In this document: piece after piece, positions 36,059 through 47,008 of the stretch
Layout: each line of letters starts with the position of its first letter
Numbering within the stretch: the first letter of the stretch is position 1
From: Paraburkholderia sp. D15
GTDB lineage: Bacteria; Pseudomonadota; Gammaproteobacteria; Burkholderiales; Burkholderiaceae
Reading direction: 5' to 3'
Assembly (NCBI RefSeq): GCF_029910215.1
Contig: NZ_CP110395.1
Span: forward strand, 1,798,001-1,862,000
Length of the DNA stretch: 64,000 nt
The notes under the pieces: model-generated
Told to the model about the DNA's origin: nothing
The model's database searches: none
Seen by the model: the letters and a program-made list of their open reading frames with translations, nothing else
Position numbers and translations under genes: made by a program

Positions 36059-36920
36059 TGCTTTCGAACACGATCTTCTCGAAGATCTTGCCGTCGTTGC
36101 CATACGATTCGACGGTGCGGAAATACGGATGCCGCAGGTCGAGCCCGAGCACTTCCTTCTTCGCGTAGAACTGCGGCTGGCCGGTCGGCGTTTCGAACGT
36201 GAAGGTGACCACGCGCACGCCGTCGATGGTTTTGACTTCCACCTGGGTCGAACGCGGCAGGCCGGCCTCGACGTACTTCTTGCCCTCCACCAGGTATTGA
36301 TCGGCAATGTACTCGGTGCCCAGATCGCGCACCTGGTGATTCGACTGCGCGCGGGCGAGCGCGCCGTTGATCGAGGTCCACAGCGGCATCACGTTCATGA
36401 TGCCGCCGAGGTGCCCGTACATTTCGTCGGTCCGTTTGGACTCGTCGTAGATGATTTCCTGGCCCGCATGCGCGCCGTCGGGCAGCCACTTCGCGTAGAT
36501 CCGCAACGGGTCGTGCGCGATCCGCACCAGCATGTGATCGGGCTTGTCGGGCCACTGTCCATGAATGCGTTCCGAGCGCGACATCGTGAACTCGTACGAC
36601 GGGTAGCCGTTCGGCCCTTCCTTGATGTAGCGCGGCAAGGTCAGCGGATCGAGCGACTGGAACAGCGCGACGAGTTGCGCGTCGTCGAGCTTTTCCAGCG
36701 CGCCGCTCTGCTGCGCGGCGCGCAGCCACTTGACCTGCTGGTCGAGCGTGAGCTTGCCGACCTGCGCGGGCGGCGTGGACGGCGCCTTGACCGCGCTCGC
36801 GGTGTCGAGCGGCGGCGGGGTATCGTCGTTCTGCGCGAACGCGCACGGCGCGGCGACCCCGACGCTCAGCGCCGTGAACGCCATCAGCGCCACGCGCAAA
36901 CCGGACAGGCGGTGCTTCAT
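35997..36920 (-). CDS. DUF1571 family exported protein
   Basis: 307 residues with a signal peptide ending near PCAFA-QN. The DUF1571 core is recognisable: SYEFTMSRSERIHGQWPD, MLVRIAHDPLRIYAKWLPDG, QEIIYDESKRTDEMYGHLGG. The family is exported, of unknown function. ATG 36920 is used because GGAGAG lies 6 bases upstream; the alternative at 36950 adds 10 residues before the signal peptide. It is the last gene of the leftward fad cluster, 42 bases after fadD. Confidence 0.85.
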   Translation of the reverse strand: MKHRLSGLRVALMAFTALSVGVAAPCAFAQNDDTPPPLDTASAVKAPSTPPAQVGKLTLDQQVKWLRAAQQSGALEKLDDAQLVALFQSLDPLTLPRYIKEGPNGYPSYEFTMSRSERIHGQWPDKPDHMLVRIAHDPLRIYAKWLPDGAHAGQEIIYDESKRTDEMYGHLGGIMNVMPLWTSINGALARAQSNHQVRDLGTEYIADQYLVEGKKYVEAGLPRSTQVEVKTIDGVRVVTFTFETPTGQPQFYAKKEVLGLDLRHPYFRTVESYGNDGKIFEKIVFESITPKTFDDSTFDPKNKAYKF

Positions 36921-36962
36921 GAATCTCTCCGAAAGGTGTGACGGCGCCACGCGCCTTGCCTG

Positions 36963-38798
<1,836 letters not shown>

Positions 38799-38855
38799 CG
38801 GTCGTCTCCTGAAGCCGTGGCTTCATCTGTTTATATGCTGGCCTCGCGGCCAGTC

Positions 38856-40157
38856 TTAGCGCTCCAGAATCGCGACCACCCCCTGGCCGCCCGCCGCGCA
38901 GATCGAGATCAGCCCGCGCGCGGTGCCCGCGGGTTTGTCGAGTTGCGCAAGCATCTTCGCGAGGCCGGCGACGATGCGTCCGCCGGTTGCCGCGAACGGG
39001 TGCCCGGTCGCGAGCGAACTCCCATTCACGTTCAGTTTCGTGCGATCGATCGCGCCGAGCGGAGCGGGCAAGCCGAGTTGCGTGCGGCAGTATTCGTCAT
39101 CCTGCCACGCGGTGAGCGTGCACAACACCTGCGCGGCGAAGGCCTCGTGAATCTCGTACAGATCGAAGTCCTGCAGCGTGAGGCCGGCGCGTGCCAGCAT
39201 GCGCGGCACCGCGTAGGCGGGCGCCATCAGCAGCCCTTCCTTCTTGTCGAAAAAGTCGACGGCAGCGGTTTCGGACCACGTCAGGTATGCGAGCACCGGC
39301 AGACCGTGGCGGGCCGCCCAGTCCTCGCTGGCCAGCAACACGGCGGATGCGCCGTCGGTGAGCGGCGTCGAATTGCCGGCGGTCAGCGTGCCGGCGTCGC
39401 GGTCGAAAACCGGTTTGAGGCCGGAAAGCTTTTCGAGCGTCAGGTCGGCGCGTAGATTGTTGTCGCGCGCGAGGCCGCGATACGGCGTCATCAGATCGTT
39501 GACGAAGCCGCGCGCGTACGCGTCGGCGAGCTTGCGGTGGCTGTCGTACGCGAGCACGTCCTGCGCCTCGCGCGAAATGTTCCAGCGCTTGGCCATCAGT
39601 TCGCAATGCTCGCCCATCGAGAGCCCCGTGCGCGGCTCGCCGTTACGCGGCAACAGCGGCTTGAAGAACATGCCCGGGCGCAGTTTGGTCAATGCGCCGA
39701 CGCGCTGGCCGGTGCTGCGGCCGCGATTCGCTTCGAGCAGAATCTGGCGCATCTTCTCGTTCACGCCGATCGGCGCATCGGAGGTCGTATCCACGCCGCC
39801 CGCGATGCCCACTTCGATCTGCCCGAGCGCGATCTTGTTGGCGACGAGGATCGCCGCTTCGAGGCCGGTGCCGCATGCCTGCTGCACGTCGTACGCGGGC
39901 GTTTCCTTCGCCAGCGTGGTGGACAGCACCGATTCGCGCGTCAGATTGAAGTCGCGCGAATGCTTGATGACGGCGCCCGCCGCGACTTCGCCCAGCCGTT
40001 CGCCATGCAGGTTGTAGCGGTCGATCAAACCCTGCAGCGTGAAGGTCAGCATGTCCTGATTCGACGCGGTCGCGTATGCGGTGTTCGAGCGGGCAAACGG
40101 AATCCGGTTGCCCCCGACGATGGCGACGCGGCGCACGGCTGGCAGCGGGTGGGTCAT
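38856..40157 (-). CDS. Acetyl-CoA acyltransferase (thiolase)
   Basis: 433-residue thiolase that cleaves 3-ketoacyl-CoA with CoA, the final step of a beta-oxidation round. The nucleophilic Cys is in YDVQQACGTGLEAAI; the other signatures are NVNGSSLATGHPFAATGGR (His) and CAAGGQGVV (second Cys). The length is longer than the classic 390-residue FadA and is closer to FadI/FadA2-type enzymes. ATG 40157 has AAGGAGCC 6 bases upstream; the open frame continues far upstream without any ribosome-binding site. It lies 41 bases after the MaoC gene. Confidence 0.93.
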   Translation of the reverse strand: MTHPLPAVRRVAIVGGNRIPFARSNTAYATASNQDMLTFTLQGLIDRYNLHGERLGEVAAGAVIKHSRDFNLTRESVLSTTLAKETPAYDVQQACGTGLEAAILVANKIALGQIEVGIAGGVDTTSDAPIGVNEKMRQILLEANRGRSTGQRVGALTKLRPGMFFKPLLPRNGEPRTGLSMGEHCELMAKRWNISREAQDVLAYDSHRKLADAYARGFVNDLMTPYRGLARDNNLRADLTLEKLSGLKPVFDRDAGTLTAGNSTPLTDGASAVLLASEDWAARHGLPVLAYLTWSETAAVDFFDKKEGLLMAPAYAVPRMLARAGLTLQDFDLYEIHEAFAAQVLCTLTAWQDDEYCRTQLGLPAPLGAIDRTKLNVNGSSLATGHPFAATGGRIVAGLAKMLAQLDKPAGTARGLISICAAGGQGVVAILER

Positions 40158-40198
40158 GCTCGGCTCCTTCGAGTGATGTTGTTCTGGTGGGTTGAGCG

Positions 40199-41134
40199 TC
40201 ACAGCAGTTTCCATTGCATGCGTCCGCGCAGATGGGGTTTTTCTCCGCTCATGTCGCGCACTTCGATGTCGCGTTCGATCAGCGAGGCCGACGCGCTCCA
40301 CAGCGATGCTTCGCCCGGCAGCAGCATCGGCAATTTGAATTCGCCGCTGAGCGTGGCCTCGGCGAGCGGCTTGGGCGGCTGCAGCGCGGCGGCGGCGCGT
40401 GCGAGCGTCCACATGCCATGCGCGATCGCGCGCGGAAAACCGAAGGCCCTGGCCGACAGCGCGCTCAGATGGATCGGGTTGTAGTCGCCGGACGCCTTCG
40501 CGTAATCGCGGCCCAGTTGCGACGGCAATTGCCAGCGCGCGATACGCAGCAGCTCGGCGGGCCCGAGTTCGAGCGGCGCGAGCGAGCTGCCGCTCGCCGT
40601 CACGCCGCGCTTCAGATAGACGCTATCGCCGTCCCACACCGCTTCGCCGCGCCGGTACATGCGGGTGTGCAGCACGAACGCCTGGCCCTTGTCGTGGCGC
40701 AACAGCGCGCCGAATTCGACCTCGACGCGCAATAGATCCTTGAATGCGAGCGGACGCCGCAGCCGCACGTGATTGGCCAGATGCACGAGGCCGAGCGCGG
40801 GCCATGGAAACGCCGGATCGGTCAGCATCAGCAGATGCAGCGGAAACGCCAGCAGGTGCGGATAGGTGAGCGGCACGCCGTGCTCGGGGATGAAGCCGCA
40901 CACGCGCGCGTAGCGCCATACCGCGCCGGGGTCCAGCGCGACGGCGGGGCGCACGAGGCGCAGCGCCGGCAACTGCGTGGGCCGTCCGCGTTTGACGATG
41001 CCGGACACCGCGCGCGCATAGAGCTTGTGGGGCGCGGGCAGCGGGTCGATCACCACGGTCTTCGGCCGCACCGCATCGCCGCGCGGGAAACCGGAGCTGG
41101 AGTCGCCGCCGAACGGATCACCGGGTTCGGCCAT
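40199..41134 (-). CDS. MaoC-family (R)-specific enoyl-CoA hydratase
   Basis: 311 residues. The C-terminal half carries the hydratase-2/MaoC hot-dog domain with the catalytic Asp/His motif YAKASGDYNPIHLS and GFPRAIAHGMWTLARA. The N-terminal half is a degenerate second hot-dog domain, giving the double-hot-dog size. It should interconvert trans-2-enoyl-CoA and (R)-3-hydroxyacyl-CoA. Start ATG 41134 has GGAGCG 6 bases upstream. Only 2 bases separate it from the fabG-like stop, so the two are translationally linked. Confidence 0.9.
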   Translation of the reverse strand: MAEPGDPFGGDSSSGFPRGDAVRPKTVVIDPLPAPHKLYARAVSGIVKRGRPTQLPALRLVRPAVALDPGAVWRYARVCGFIPEHGVPLTYPHLLAFPLHLLMLTDPAFPWPALGLVHLANHVRLRRPLAFKDLLRVEVEFGALLRHDKGQAFVLHTRMYRRGEAVWDGDSVYLKRGVTASGSSLAPLELGPAELLRIARWQLPSQLGRDYAKASGDYNPIHLSALSARAFGFPRAIAHGMWTLARAAAALQPPKPLAEATLSGEFKLPMLLPGEASLWSASASLIERDIEVRDMSGEKPHLRGRMQWKLL

Positions 41135-41136
41135 GC

Positions 41137-42636
41137 TCACGCTCCAATCAGGCTCTGTCCGCACACGCGCACGACCTGGCCGCTCACGCCGGCCGAGCCC
41201 GGATGCGCGAGCCACGCGATGGTCTGCGCGACATCGACCGGCTGGCCGCCCTGGCTCATCGAGTTCATGCGCCGGCCGGCCTCGCGGATGGCGAGCGGAA
41301 TCTTCGCGGTCATCTGCGTTTCGATGAAACCCGGCGCGACCGCGTTGATCGTGATGCCGCGCGCGCGCAGTCGCGGCGCCATGCTCTGCACGCGGCCGAT
41401 CACGCCGGCTTTCGACGCCGCGTAGTTGGTCTGGCCGAGATTGCCGGCAATGCCGCTGATCGACGACACCGCGACGATGCGTCCGCCGTCGCGCAGAATG
41501 CCGGCGGCGAGCAGGGCGTCGTCGATCCGCTCCTGCGCGCCGAGGTTGATGTCGATCACGTTTTGCCATGCCGCATCGCTCATCTTCGCGATGGTTTTGT
41601 CCTTCGTGATGCCGGCGTTGTGCACGACGATGTCCACGCCCTGTTCGTCGAGCGCGGCGGCGATCTGCGCGGGTGCTTCCGGCGCGGCGATGTCGAAGGC
41701 GAGGGCAGTGCCGTTCAACTGACGCATGGTGGCGTCGAGCGCGTCGCGTGCCGATGGAATGTCGATGCCGATCACGTGGGCGCCCTCGGCCGCGAGCACG
41801 CTCGCGATCGCCGCGCCGATGCCGCGCGCGGCGCCGGTCACGACCGCGCGCCGTCCGGCGAGCGGCTGTTGCCAGTCGAAGGCGGGAGCGGCTTGCGGCT
41901 GCGTGGGCGTGGGCGTTGATGTTTGCGGCTGCGTGGGCGTTGACGTTAGCGTCGCCGCCTGCACTGCCGGAGAAGCGACGCCGATCCGCACCACCTGTCC
42001 GGACACATAAGCCGAGCGCGGCGAGAGAAAGAAGCGCAAGGTCGCCTCGATGCCGCTCTCCGCGCCGCGTTCCACGTACACGAGGTTCGACGTGATGCCG
42101 CGCCGCGCTTCCTTGCCGAGCGAGCGCGTGAGGCCTTCGAGCGCGCGCTGCGCGGTCCATTGGCGCGGGTTCTCGCACGACTCCGGCGGCCGCCCCAGCA
42201 CGACGATGCGTCCGCACTTGCCGAGCGAGCGCAAGGTATCGTGGAAGAACGCATGCAGCGGCGCGAGCTGGCTGCTGTCCTCGATGCCGCTCGCGTCGAA
42301 CAGCAGCGCGGCGAGCTTGCCGTGAGATGTGGGTTGGGTATGCGACCCGCTCTCGGCCGCTTCGAAGCGGCCCGTCATCAGGCCGCGGCGATTCGCGAGC
42401 GGCACCCACAGCCCGGCGCTTTCATGCGCGACGCTGGTCACGCCGATGCTCGCCACGAGGCTCGCGAGCGCGTCGAGCAACTGAGGCTCGCGGCCCGCGC
42501 CGAGCGCGACCATGCCGTCGAATTCCGGCCGGTCCGCCTGATGGCGGCGCAGCACCTCGGGCTTCGGCAGACCGAGCGAGCGTGCGAGCCGCGCGCCGAA
42601 CGGCGAGTTGACGAAGTTCAGATATGAGTCGTTCAT
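41137..42636 (-). CDS. FabG4-like 3-oxoacyl reductase (high-molecular-weight FabG)
   Basis: 499 residues, about twice the size of normal FabG, matching HMwFabG/FabG4. An N-terminal flavodoxin-like or degenerate Rossmann domain (residues 1-230) is joined by a Thr/Pro/Gln linker (TSTPTQPQTSTPTPTQPQ) to a complete SDR domain with VTGAARGIGAAIASV, VVHNAGITKDKT, AVSSISGIAGNLGQ and the catalytic YAASKAGV. It likely interconverts 3-oxoacyl-CoA and (R)-3-hydroxyacyl-CoA. The ribosome-binding site before ATG 42636 is weak. Adjacent to MaoC and thiolase genes. Confidence 0.9.
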   Translation of the reverse strand: MNDSYLNFVNSPFGARLARSLGLPKPEVLRRHQADRPEFDGMVALGAGREPQLLDALASLVASIGVTSVAHESAGLWVPLANRRGLMTGRFEAAESGSHTQPTSHGKLAALLFDASGIEDSSQLAPLHAFFHDTLRSLGKCGRIVVLGRPPESCENPRQWTAQRALEGLTRSLGKEARRGITSNLVYVERGAESGIEATLRFFLSPRSAYVSGQVVRIGVASPAVQAATLTSTPTQPQTSTPTPTQPQAAPAFDWQQPLAGRRAVVTGAARGIGAAIASVLAAEGAHVIGIDIPSARDALDATMRQLNGTALAFDIAAPEAPAQIAAALDEQGVDIVVHNAGITKDKTIAKMSDAAWQNVIDINLGAQERIDDALLAAGILRDGGRIVAVSSISGIAGNLGQTNYAASKAGVIGRVQSMAPRLRARGITINAVAPGFIETQMTAKIPLAIREAGRRMNSMSQGGQPVDVAQTIAWLAHPGSAGVSGQVVRVCGQSLIGA

Positions 42637-42663
42637 AAAATAGCTTTGCTCCGCTGGACCTGG

Positions 42664-42698
42664 CCCGTGGGAAGTCTGCCGGGCAGACGGTCCACGGG
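42664..42698. repeat. Nested inverted repeat between fadE and fabG-like gene
   Basis: Outer arms cccgtgg (42664-42670) and ccacggg (42692-42698) enclose inner arms gtctgcc (42674-42680) and ggcagac (42682-42688). The result would be a long hairpin in the 151-base fadE-fabG gap. No T run follows in either direction, so it is not a standard terminator. A second shorter inverted repeat (gtgcaccg / cggtgcac) lies at about 42735-42763. Confidence 0.55.
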
Positions 42699-42787
42699 AA
42701 GCCCCCCATGGGGCGGCGAACGTGTGTCAGTGTGCACCGAGTCCGGCGCGTCCGGTGCACCTTTTCATCGCGCGCGGGCGGCCGCTT

Positions 42788-45286
42788 TCAGGCCGCCAGT
42801 TCCAGCGCCTTGTCGAGCGACTCCTTGCGTTTCTGCAGGCTCGCGAACATGTCGAAATCGGCCGGGAAATCGTCGACCTTCACGACCTGCGCGCCGTAGC
42901 GGGCGTAGTCGTCCAGCACGCGGCGATCGTCCGCGTCGATCAGCCCCTTGCGCTGCGCCGCGTCGGTCCATGCGGCCAGTTGCGGCAGACTTTGCGGCAT
43001 CGGGTCGAGCTGGCCTTGTTTGACCGCGTCGCGCAGCTTCTGGTCGATCTGCGTGAAGCGCGGATTCAGCTGGAACACCAGTTCGCCGTAACCGAGCGCA
43101 TCGACGTCCGGGTGCGGGACGTACGAGTCGGACACCAGACGATCGCGGGCCGCGCCGGGCGTCTGCATCAACTCGGCGATCTCGCCGCCGAGGCGGTCGG
43201 ACGGCTCGCGGTACGGCAAGCCGAACGGGAACGCGAGCATGCGCACGAGCGCGGCGGCGAAGCGGTTCGGGTAGTTCGCGAGCACGCCGTCGAGCGCCTG
43301 CTGCGCCTTGTACAGCGAGTCCTCGACGCCCCAGCGCACCAGCGGCAGATCGTCCTCCTGACGGCCTTCGTCCTCGAAACGCTTGAGCGTCGCCGAGATC
43401 AGGTAGAGCTGCGACAGCACGTCACCGAGCCGTCCGGAGAGGCGCTCGCGGCGCTTCAGGTCGCCGCCGAGCACGAACATCGAGACGTCGGCGAGCAGCG
43501 CGAAGGCGGTCGAAACCCGGGTGGCCGCGCGGTAGTACCCATGCAACGGCGCGTGCGCGGCGCGCGGCGCGGCGATCGTCACGCCGCCGGTGACGCCGTA
43601 CACGAAACTGCGCACCACGTTCGACAGCGTGAAGCTCACGTGTCCGAAGAACGCGTCGTCGAAATCGCGCAGCGCCTTCGCGCGATCGGTTTCGCGAGTC
43701 GCGGCCATTTCCTTCAGCACGTACGGATGGCAGCGAATCGCGCCCTGGCCGAAGATGATCAGGCAGCGCGTGAGAATGTTCGCGCCTTCCACGGTGATCG
43801 CGATCGGCACCTGCTGGTAGGCACGCGCGAGGAAGTTCGACGGCCCCATGCAGATGCCCTTGCCGGCGGCGATATCCATGCCGTCGTTGATGACCATGCG
43901 GGCGCGTTCGGTGATGTGATATTTGGCGATCGCCGAAATCACCGACGGTTTTTCGCCGAGGTCCACCGCATGCGCGGACAGGCGGCGCGCGGCGTCCATC
44001 ACGTAGAGGTTGCCGCCCATGCGGCCGAGCGCTTCCTGCACGCCTTCGAACTTGCCGACGGCGGTGCGGAACTGGCGGCGGATCGCCGCGTACGCACCGG
44101 TGCCGCGCACCGCGATCTTCGCCATCCCGACGTTCGACGACGGCAGCGAAATCGCCCGTCCGGCCGCGAGACATTCCATCAGCATGCGCCAGCCGTTGCC
44201 GACCTGCGCGCGGCCGCCGATCACCCAGTCGAGCGGAATGAAGACGTCCTTGCCCGAGTTCGGCCCGTTCTGGAACACGGCATTCAGCGGCCAGTGACGG
44301 CGGCCGATATTCACGCCCGGATGGTCGGTCGGAATCAGCGCGCAGGTGATGCCGGGTTCGTCGTTCTGCCCGAGCAGATGGTCGGGGTCGAGCGCGCGGA
44401 ACGCGAGGCCGAGTACGGTCGCGATCGGACCGAGCGTGATGTAGCGCTTGTCCCACGTGACGCGAAAGCCGAGCGTCTCGCGTCCTTCGAACGTGCCCTT
44501 GCAGACGATGCCGACGTCCGGAATCGCCGCCGCGTCCGATCCCGCGTACGGGCTCGTCAGTGCGAAGCAGGGGATTTCGTCGCCGCGCGCGAGGCGCGGC
44601 AGATAGTGATTTTTCTGTTCTTCGGTGCCGTAGTGCATCAGCAGTTCGGCGGGGCCGAGCGAGTTCGGCACCATCACCGAGACGGCGGCGGCCGAGCAGC
44701 GCGTCGCGAGCTTCATGATGACCTGCGAATGCGCGTACGCGGAGAACTGCTTGCCGCCGTACTGCTTCGGAATGATCATGCCGAGGAAGCCGCGTTCCTT
44801 GATGTATTGCCAGGTTTGCGGCGAGAGGTCCTGCCAGACCATCGTCGTTTCCCAGTCGTTCGCGAGGTCGCATAGCTGCTCGCATTCGACGTCGAGGAAA
44901 GACTGTTCTTCCGCGGTGAGCGTGGCGGGGCCGTAGCCGAGCAACGTGTCCCAGTGCGGGCGGCCGGAGAACAGCTCGGCGTCCCACCAGACCGTGCCGG
45001 CTTCGATCGCGTCGCGCTCGGTCGGCGACATCTCCGGCAGGATCTTGCGGAACACGTCGAGGACCGGCTTCGTCAGCCATGCGCGGCGCAGCGGCTTGAC
45101 CGCGAGCACGAGAGCAGGGACGACGAACACGATCGCGAGAAGCGTGGTCAGGACCGGACCGGCCGCGCCGGCGACATGCGCGGCCGCGACCCAGACGACC
45201 AGCAAGGCCAGCCACCAGAGCGCGCGCGCCTGAACGAAGACGAGCGCGAAGGCGGCGATGACGAGTAGCAGGATGAACCACGGCAT
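42788..45286 (-). CDS. fadE: Acyl-CoA dehydrogenase FadE
   Basis: 832 residues, inner-membrane acyl-CoA dehydrogenase that begins beta-oxidation by making trans-2-enoyl-CoA, FAD-dependent. Two to three N-terminal membrane helices (WFILLLVIAAFALVFV, ALLVVWVAAAHVAG, TLLAIVFVVPALVLAV) precede the dehydrogenase domains (GMIIPKQYGGKQFS, CFALTSPYAGSDAAAIPD, WDKRYITLGPIATVLGLAF) and a long C-terminal domain characteristic of FadE (E. coli FadE is 814 residues). ATG 45286 has GAGGAGGAAA upstream. First enzyme gene after the tetR gene. Confidence 0.95.
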   Translation of the reverse strand: MPWFILLLVIAAFALVFVQARALWWLALLVVWVAAAHVAGAAGPVLTTLLAIVFVVPALVLAVKPLRRAWLTKPVLDVFRKILPEMSPTERDAIEAGTVWWDAELFSGRPHWDTLLGYGPATLTAEEQSFLDVECEQLCDLANDWETTMVWQDLSPQTWQYIKERGFLGMIIPKQYGGKQFSAYAHSQVIMKLATRCSAAAVSVMVPNSLGPAELLMHYGTEEQKNHYLPRLARGDEIPCFALTSPYAGSDAAAIPDVGIVCKGTFEGRETLGFRVTWDKRYITLGPIATVLGLAFRALDPDHLLGQNDEPGITCALIPTDHPGVNIGRRHWPLNAVFQNGPNSGKDVFIPLDWVIGGRAQVGNGWRMLMECLAAGRAISLPSSNVGMAKIAVRGTGAYAAIRRQFRTAVGKFEGVQEALGRMGGNLYVMDAARRLSAHAVDLGEKPSVISAIAKYHITERARMVINDGMDIAAGKGICMGPSNFLARAYQQVPIAITVEGANILTRCLIIFGQGAIRCHPYVLKEMAATRETDRAKALRDFDDAFFGHVSFTLSNVVRSFVYGVTGGVTIAAPRAAHAPLHGYYRAATRVSTAFALLADVSMFVLGGDLKRRERLSGRLGDVLSQLYLISATLKRFEDEGRQEDDLPLVRWGVEDSLYKAQQALDGVLANYPNRFAAALVRMLAFPFGLPYREPSDRLGGEIAELMQTPGAARDRLVSDSYVPHPDVDALGYGELVFQLNPRFTQIDQKLRDAVKQGQLDPMPQSLPQLAAWTDAAQRKGLIDADDRRVLDDYARYGAQVVKVDDFPADFDMFASLQKRKESLDKALELAA

Positions 45287-45604
45287 GACGTTTCCTCCTC
45301 TTTCGATAGTGCGTGCGAACGCCTCCACGTGACGCGGACGGCTCGCGTTATGTTGATGTCGTTGATCGTCCGGCGGTGCCGTCGTTCGGGTCGCTTCCCG
45401 TTTCCGGTTTTCCGGTTTTCCGGTTCGACACGGCGGCTTCGCCTGAGTGCGGCGATTAGACGGGCCGCTCGGGTATGACGCTTCGATGGAGCACGTTTCG
45501 TTCCCCGTTATGGGCGGACGGCTTCGCGGGAGGCCGTCCGCCCTGTCTTGCCCGGCATGCCGCGTTGCTGCGTGCGCGGCGTTGCATGCGGGTGCGCTGG
45601 ATGC
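45287..45604. other. Intergenic region between tetR and fadE with repeats
   Basis: About 318 bases without a gene. It contains three perfect tandem copies of ttccggtt (45402-45425) and an 11-bp inverted repeat gggcggacggc / gccgtccgccc (45512-45543) that could end the tetR transcript, though no T run follows. The fadE promoter should lie here; I cannot identify it and see no copy of the tetR palindrome. Confidence 0.5.
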
Positions 45605-46594
45605 TCAGGCCGCGCCGTGCAGCGCGTGATGATAGGCGCCTTGTGCGACGTTGCTGGAGCGAGGGTTGTCGTCGGCGGCATCGGATGGATCGGATGATGC
45701 CGTTGCTTTCGATGCGGGTTGCGGCGCTGGGTTGTGTGTCGAGCTTTGCGTCGGGTTTTGCGTCGGGTTTGGCGTTGACGTTTGCATCGATGCTTGCGTC
45801 GGCGAGCCCGTGGCCGAGGCGCCTGCCGCGCCCGCGCCCGCCGCGTCGGCGGTGTTCGCCGCGTTCTGCAACGGACACTCCGCGCCGCCCTCGGTCGCAT
45901 CGCCCAGCACCGCGGCGAACGCGGCCAGTTGCGTGCCATCCGGCAACGGCGCCTTGAGCGCGGCCACCATCAGCGACGCGAGACGCGCGATCAACTGCAG
46001 GTCGTTCATCGACTTGCCCTGCGAGAACTCGGAAATCAGGCTGTCGGTGTCGGTGCCGGCCAGCACGCCCGACAGCGCGCCGATCGCGAAGTGCAGGCGC
46101 CAGCCGAGTTCCTCGCGCGGCAGATGCGGCAACGCGCGCTGGAACGCATCGAAAAAACGCACCGCGACGGACTCGTAATGCGCATTCAGAAAGTCGCGGA
46201 TGAACGCCGACGGATCGGTATAGGCGCGCCCCAGCAACCGCAGAAACGCCTTGCCGCCGACGCGCGGATCGCGCGACAGACGCAGCGCCGGAATGAACAT
46301 CGCGCCGAGCACGTGCTCGCAGGTGAGGCGCGCGCCGAGCATGTCGTCGAAGCGGTCGAGCAGCTTCAGGCGCTCCTGGTTCAGCTTGTCGAGGCGGCGC
46401 GACAGCATCGAGTGAATCAGCGATTCCTTGCTGCCGAAGTGATAGTTGACCGCCGCGAGATTGACTTCGGCGCGCGACGTGATCTGGCGCAGCGACATCG
46501 CTTCGTAACCGCATTCGATGAACAGCGTTTCGGCGGCATCGAGGATGCGGGACTTCGTATCGCCGGCGTGCCGGCCTGTTGTGCGAACTGCCAT
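45605..46594 (-). CDS. TetR-family transcriptional regulator of the fad cluster
   Basis: 329 residues. The TetR N-terminal helix-turn-helix is clear (RILDAAETLFIECGYEAMSL, RQITSRAEVNLAAVNYHFGS), followed by a ligand-binding helical domain to about residue 225. The final 100 residues are low-complexity, rich in Ala, Thr, Pro, Gln and Ser (TPNPTQNPTQSSTHNP), unusual for the family and encoded by degenerate DNA repeats. ATG 46594 has GGGAGA upstream. Position at the head of a fatty-acid degradation cluster suggests a PsrA/FadR-like acyl-CoA sensor. A palindrome 45 bases upstream is its probable operator. Confidence 0.9.
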   Translation of the reverse strand: MAVRTTGRHAGDTKSRILDAAETLFIECGYEAMSLRQITSRAEVNLAAVNYHFGSKESLIHSMLSRRLDKLNQERLKLLDRFDDMLGARLTCEHVLGAMFIPALRLSRDPRVGGKAFLRLLGRAYTDPSAFIRDFLNAHYESVAVRFFDAFQRALPHLPREELGWRLHFAIGALSGVLAGTDTDSLISEFSQGKSMNDLQLIARLASLMVAALKAPLPDGTQLAAFAAVLGDATEGGAECPLQNAANTADAAGAGAAGASATGSPTQASMQTSTPNPTQNPTQSSTHNPAPQPASKATASSDPSDAADDNPRSSNVAQGAYHHALHGAA

Positions 46595-46638
46595 GTTGCG
46601 TCTCCCAGTTGCCGGGCGTCCGGCCCGCAAACAAGCGA

Positions 46639-46656
46639 TTCAAATAGTTATTTGAA
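46639..46656. promoter_or_regulatory. 18-bp palindrome, probable TetR operator
   Basis: ttcaaata-gt-tatttgaa: perfect 8-bp arms around a 2-base centre, 45 bases upstream of the tetR-type start codon. Size and symmetry fit a TetR-family dimer site and suggest autoregulation. I found no second exact copy within the window. Confidence 0.65.
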
Positions 46657-46787
46657 ACAGCCGTTTTTTTCAGGATAAGAAGGATCAGGACTGCGATCAA
46701 GTGTCCGCTGTGGACTAACTCCTCTAGAAGACCTGACGAAGGCCGGGCTTTCCCTGGTGTGCGCGGGGCGTCGAATCGCGCGGAAAT

Positions 46788-46822
46788 AAAAAAGGCCGTT
46801 CCGATCGAAATCGGAACGGCCT
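46788..46822 (-). terminator. Terminator after the MFS transporter gene (minus strand)
   Basis: Perfect 13-bp arms (aggccgttccgat / atcggaacggcct) around cgaa, followed on the minus strand by six T. Intrinsic terminator for the leftward MFS gene whose stop is at 47009, about 190 bases upstream of it. Confidence 0.88.
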
Positions 46823-47008
46823 CGTATGGCGATACTACTTGTTTGGCCCTGCTATCTATCTGTTCTTGCTTTGCCTATGCGTTGCTCATGCGTGCTGATG
46901 TGTCCTGCATCATGCGCTTCGTGGCATGGCGGTTCGAACCGCCTTTGTGCGTATTGTGCCTGCTGCCGCCGCGAGTCGGCAAGCAAAATGGCTGTTTAGT
47001 TCGAACGC

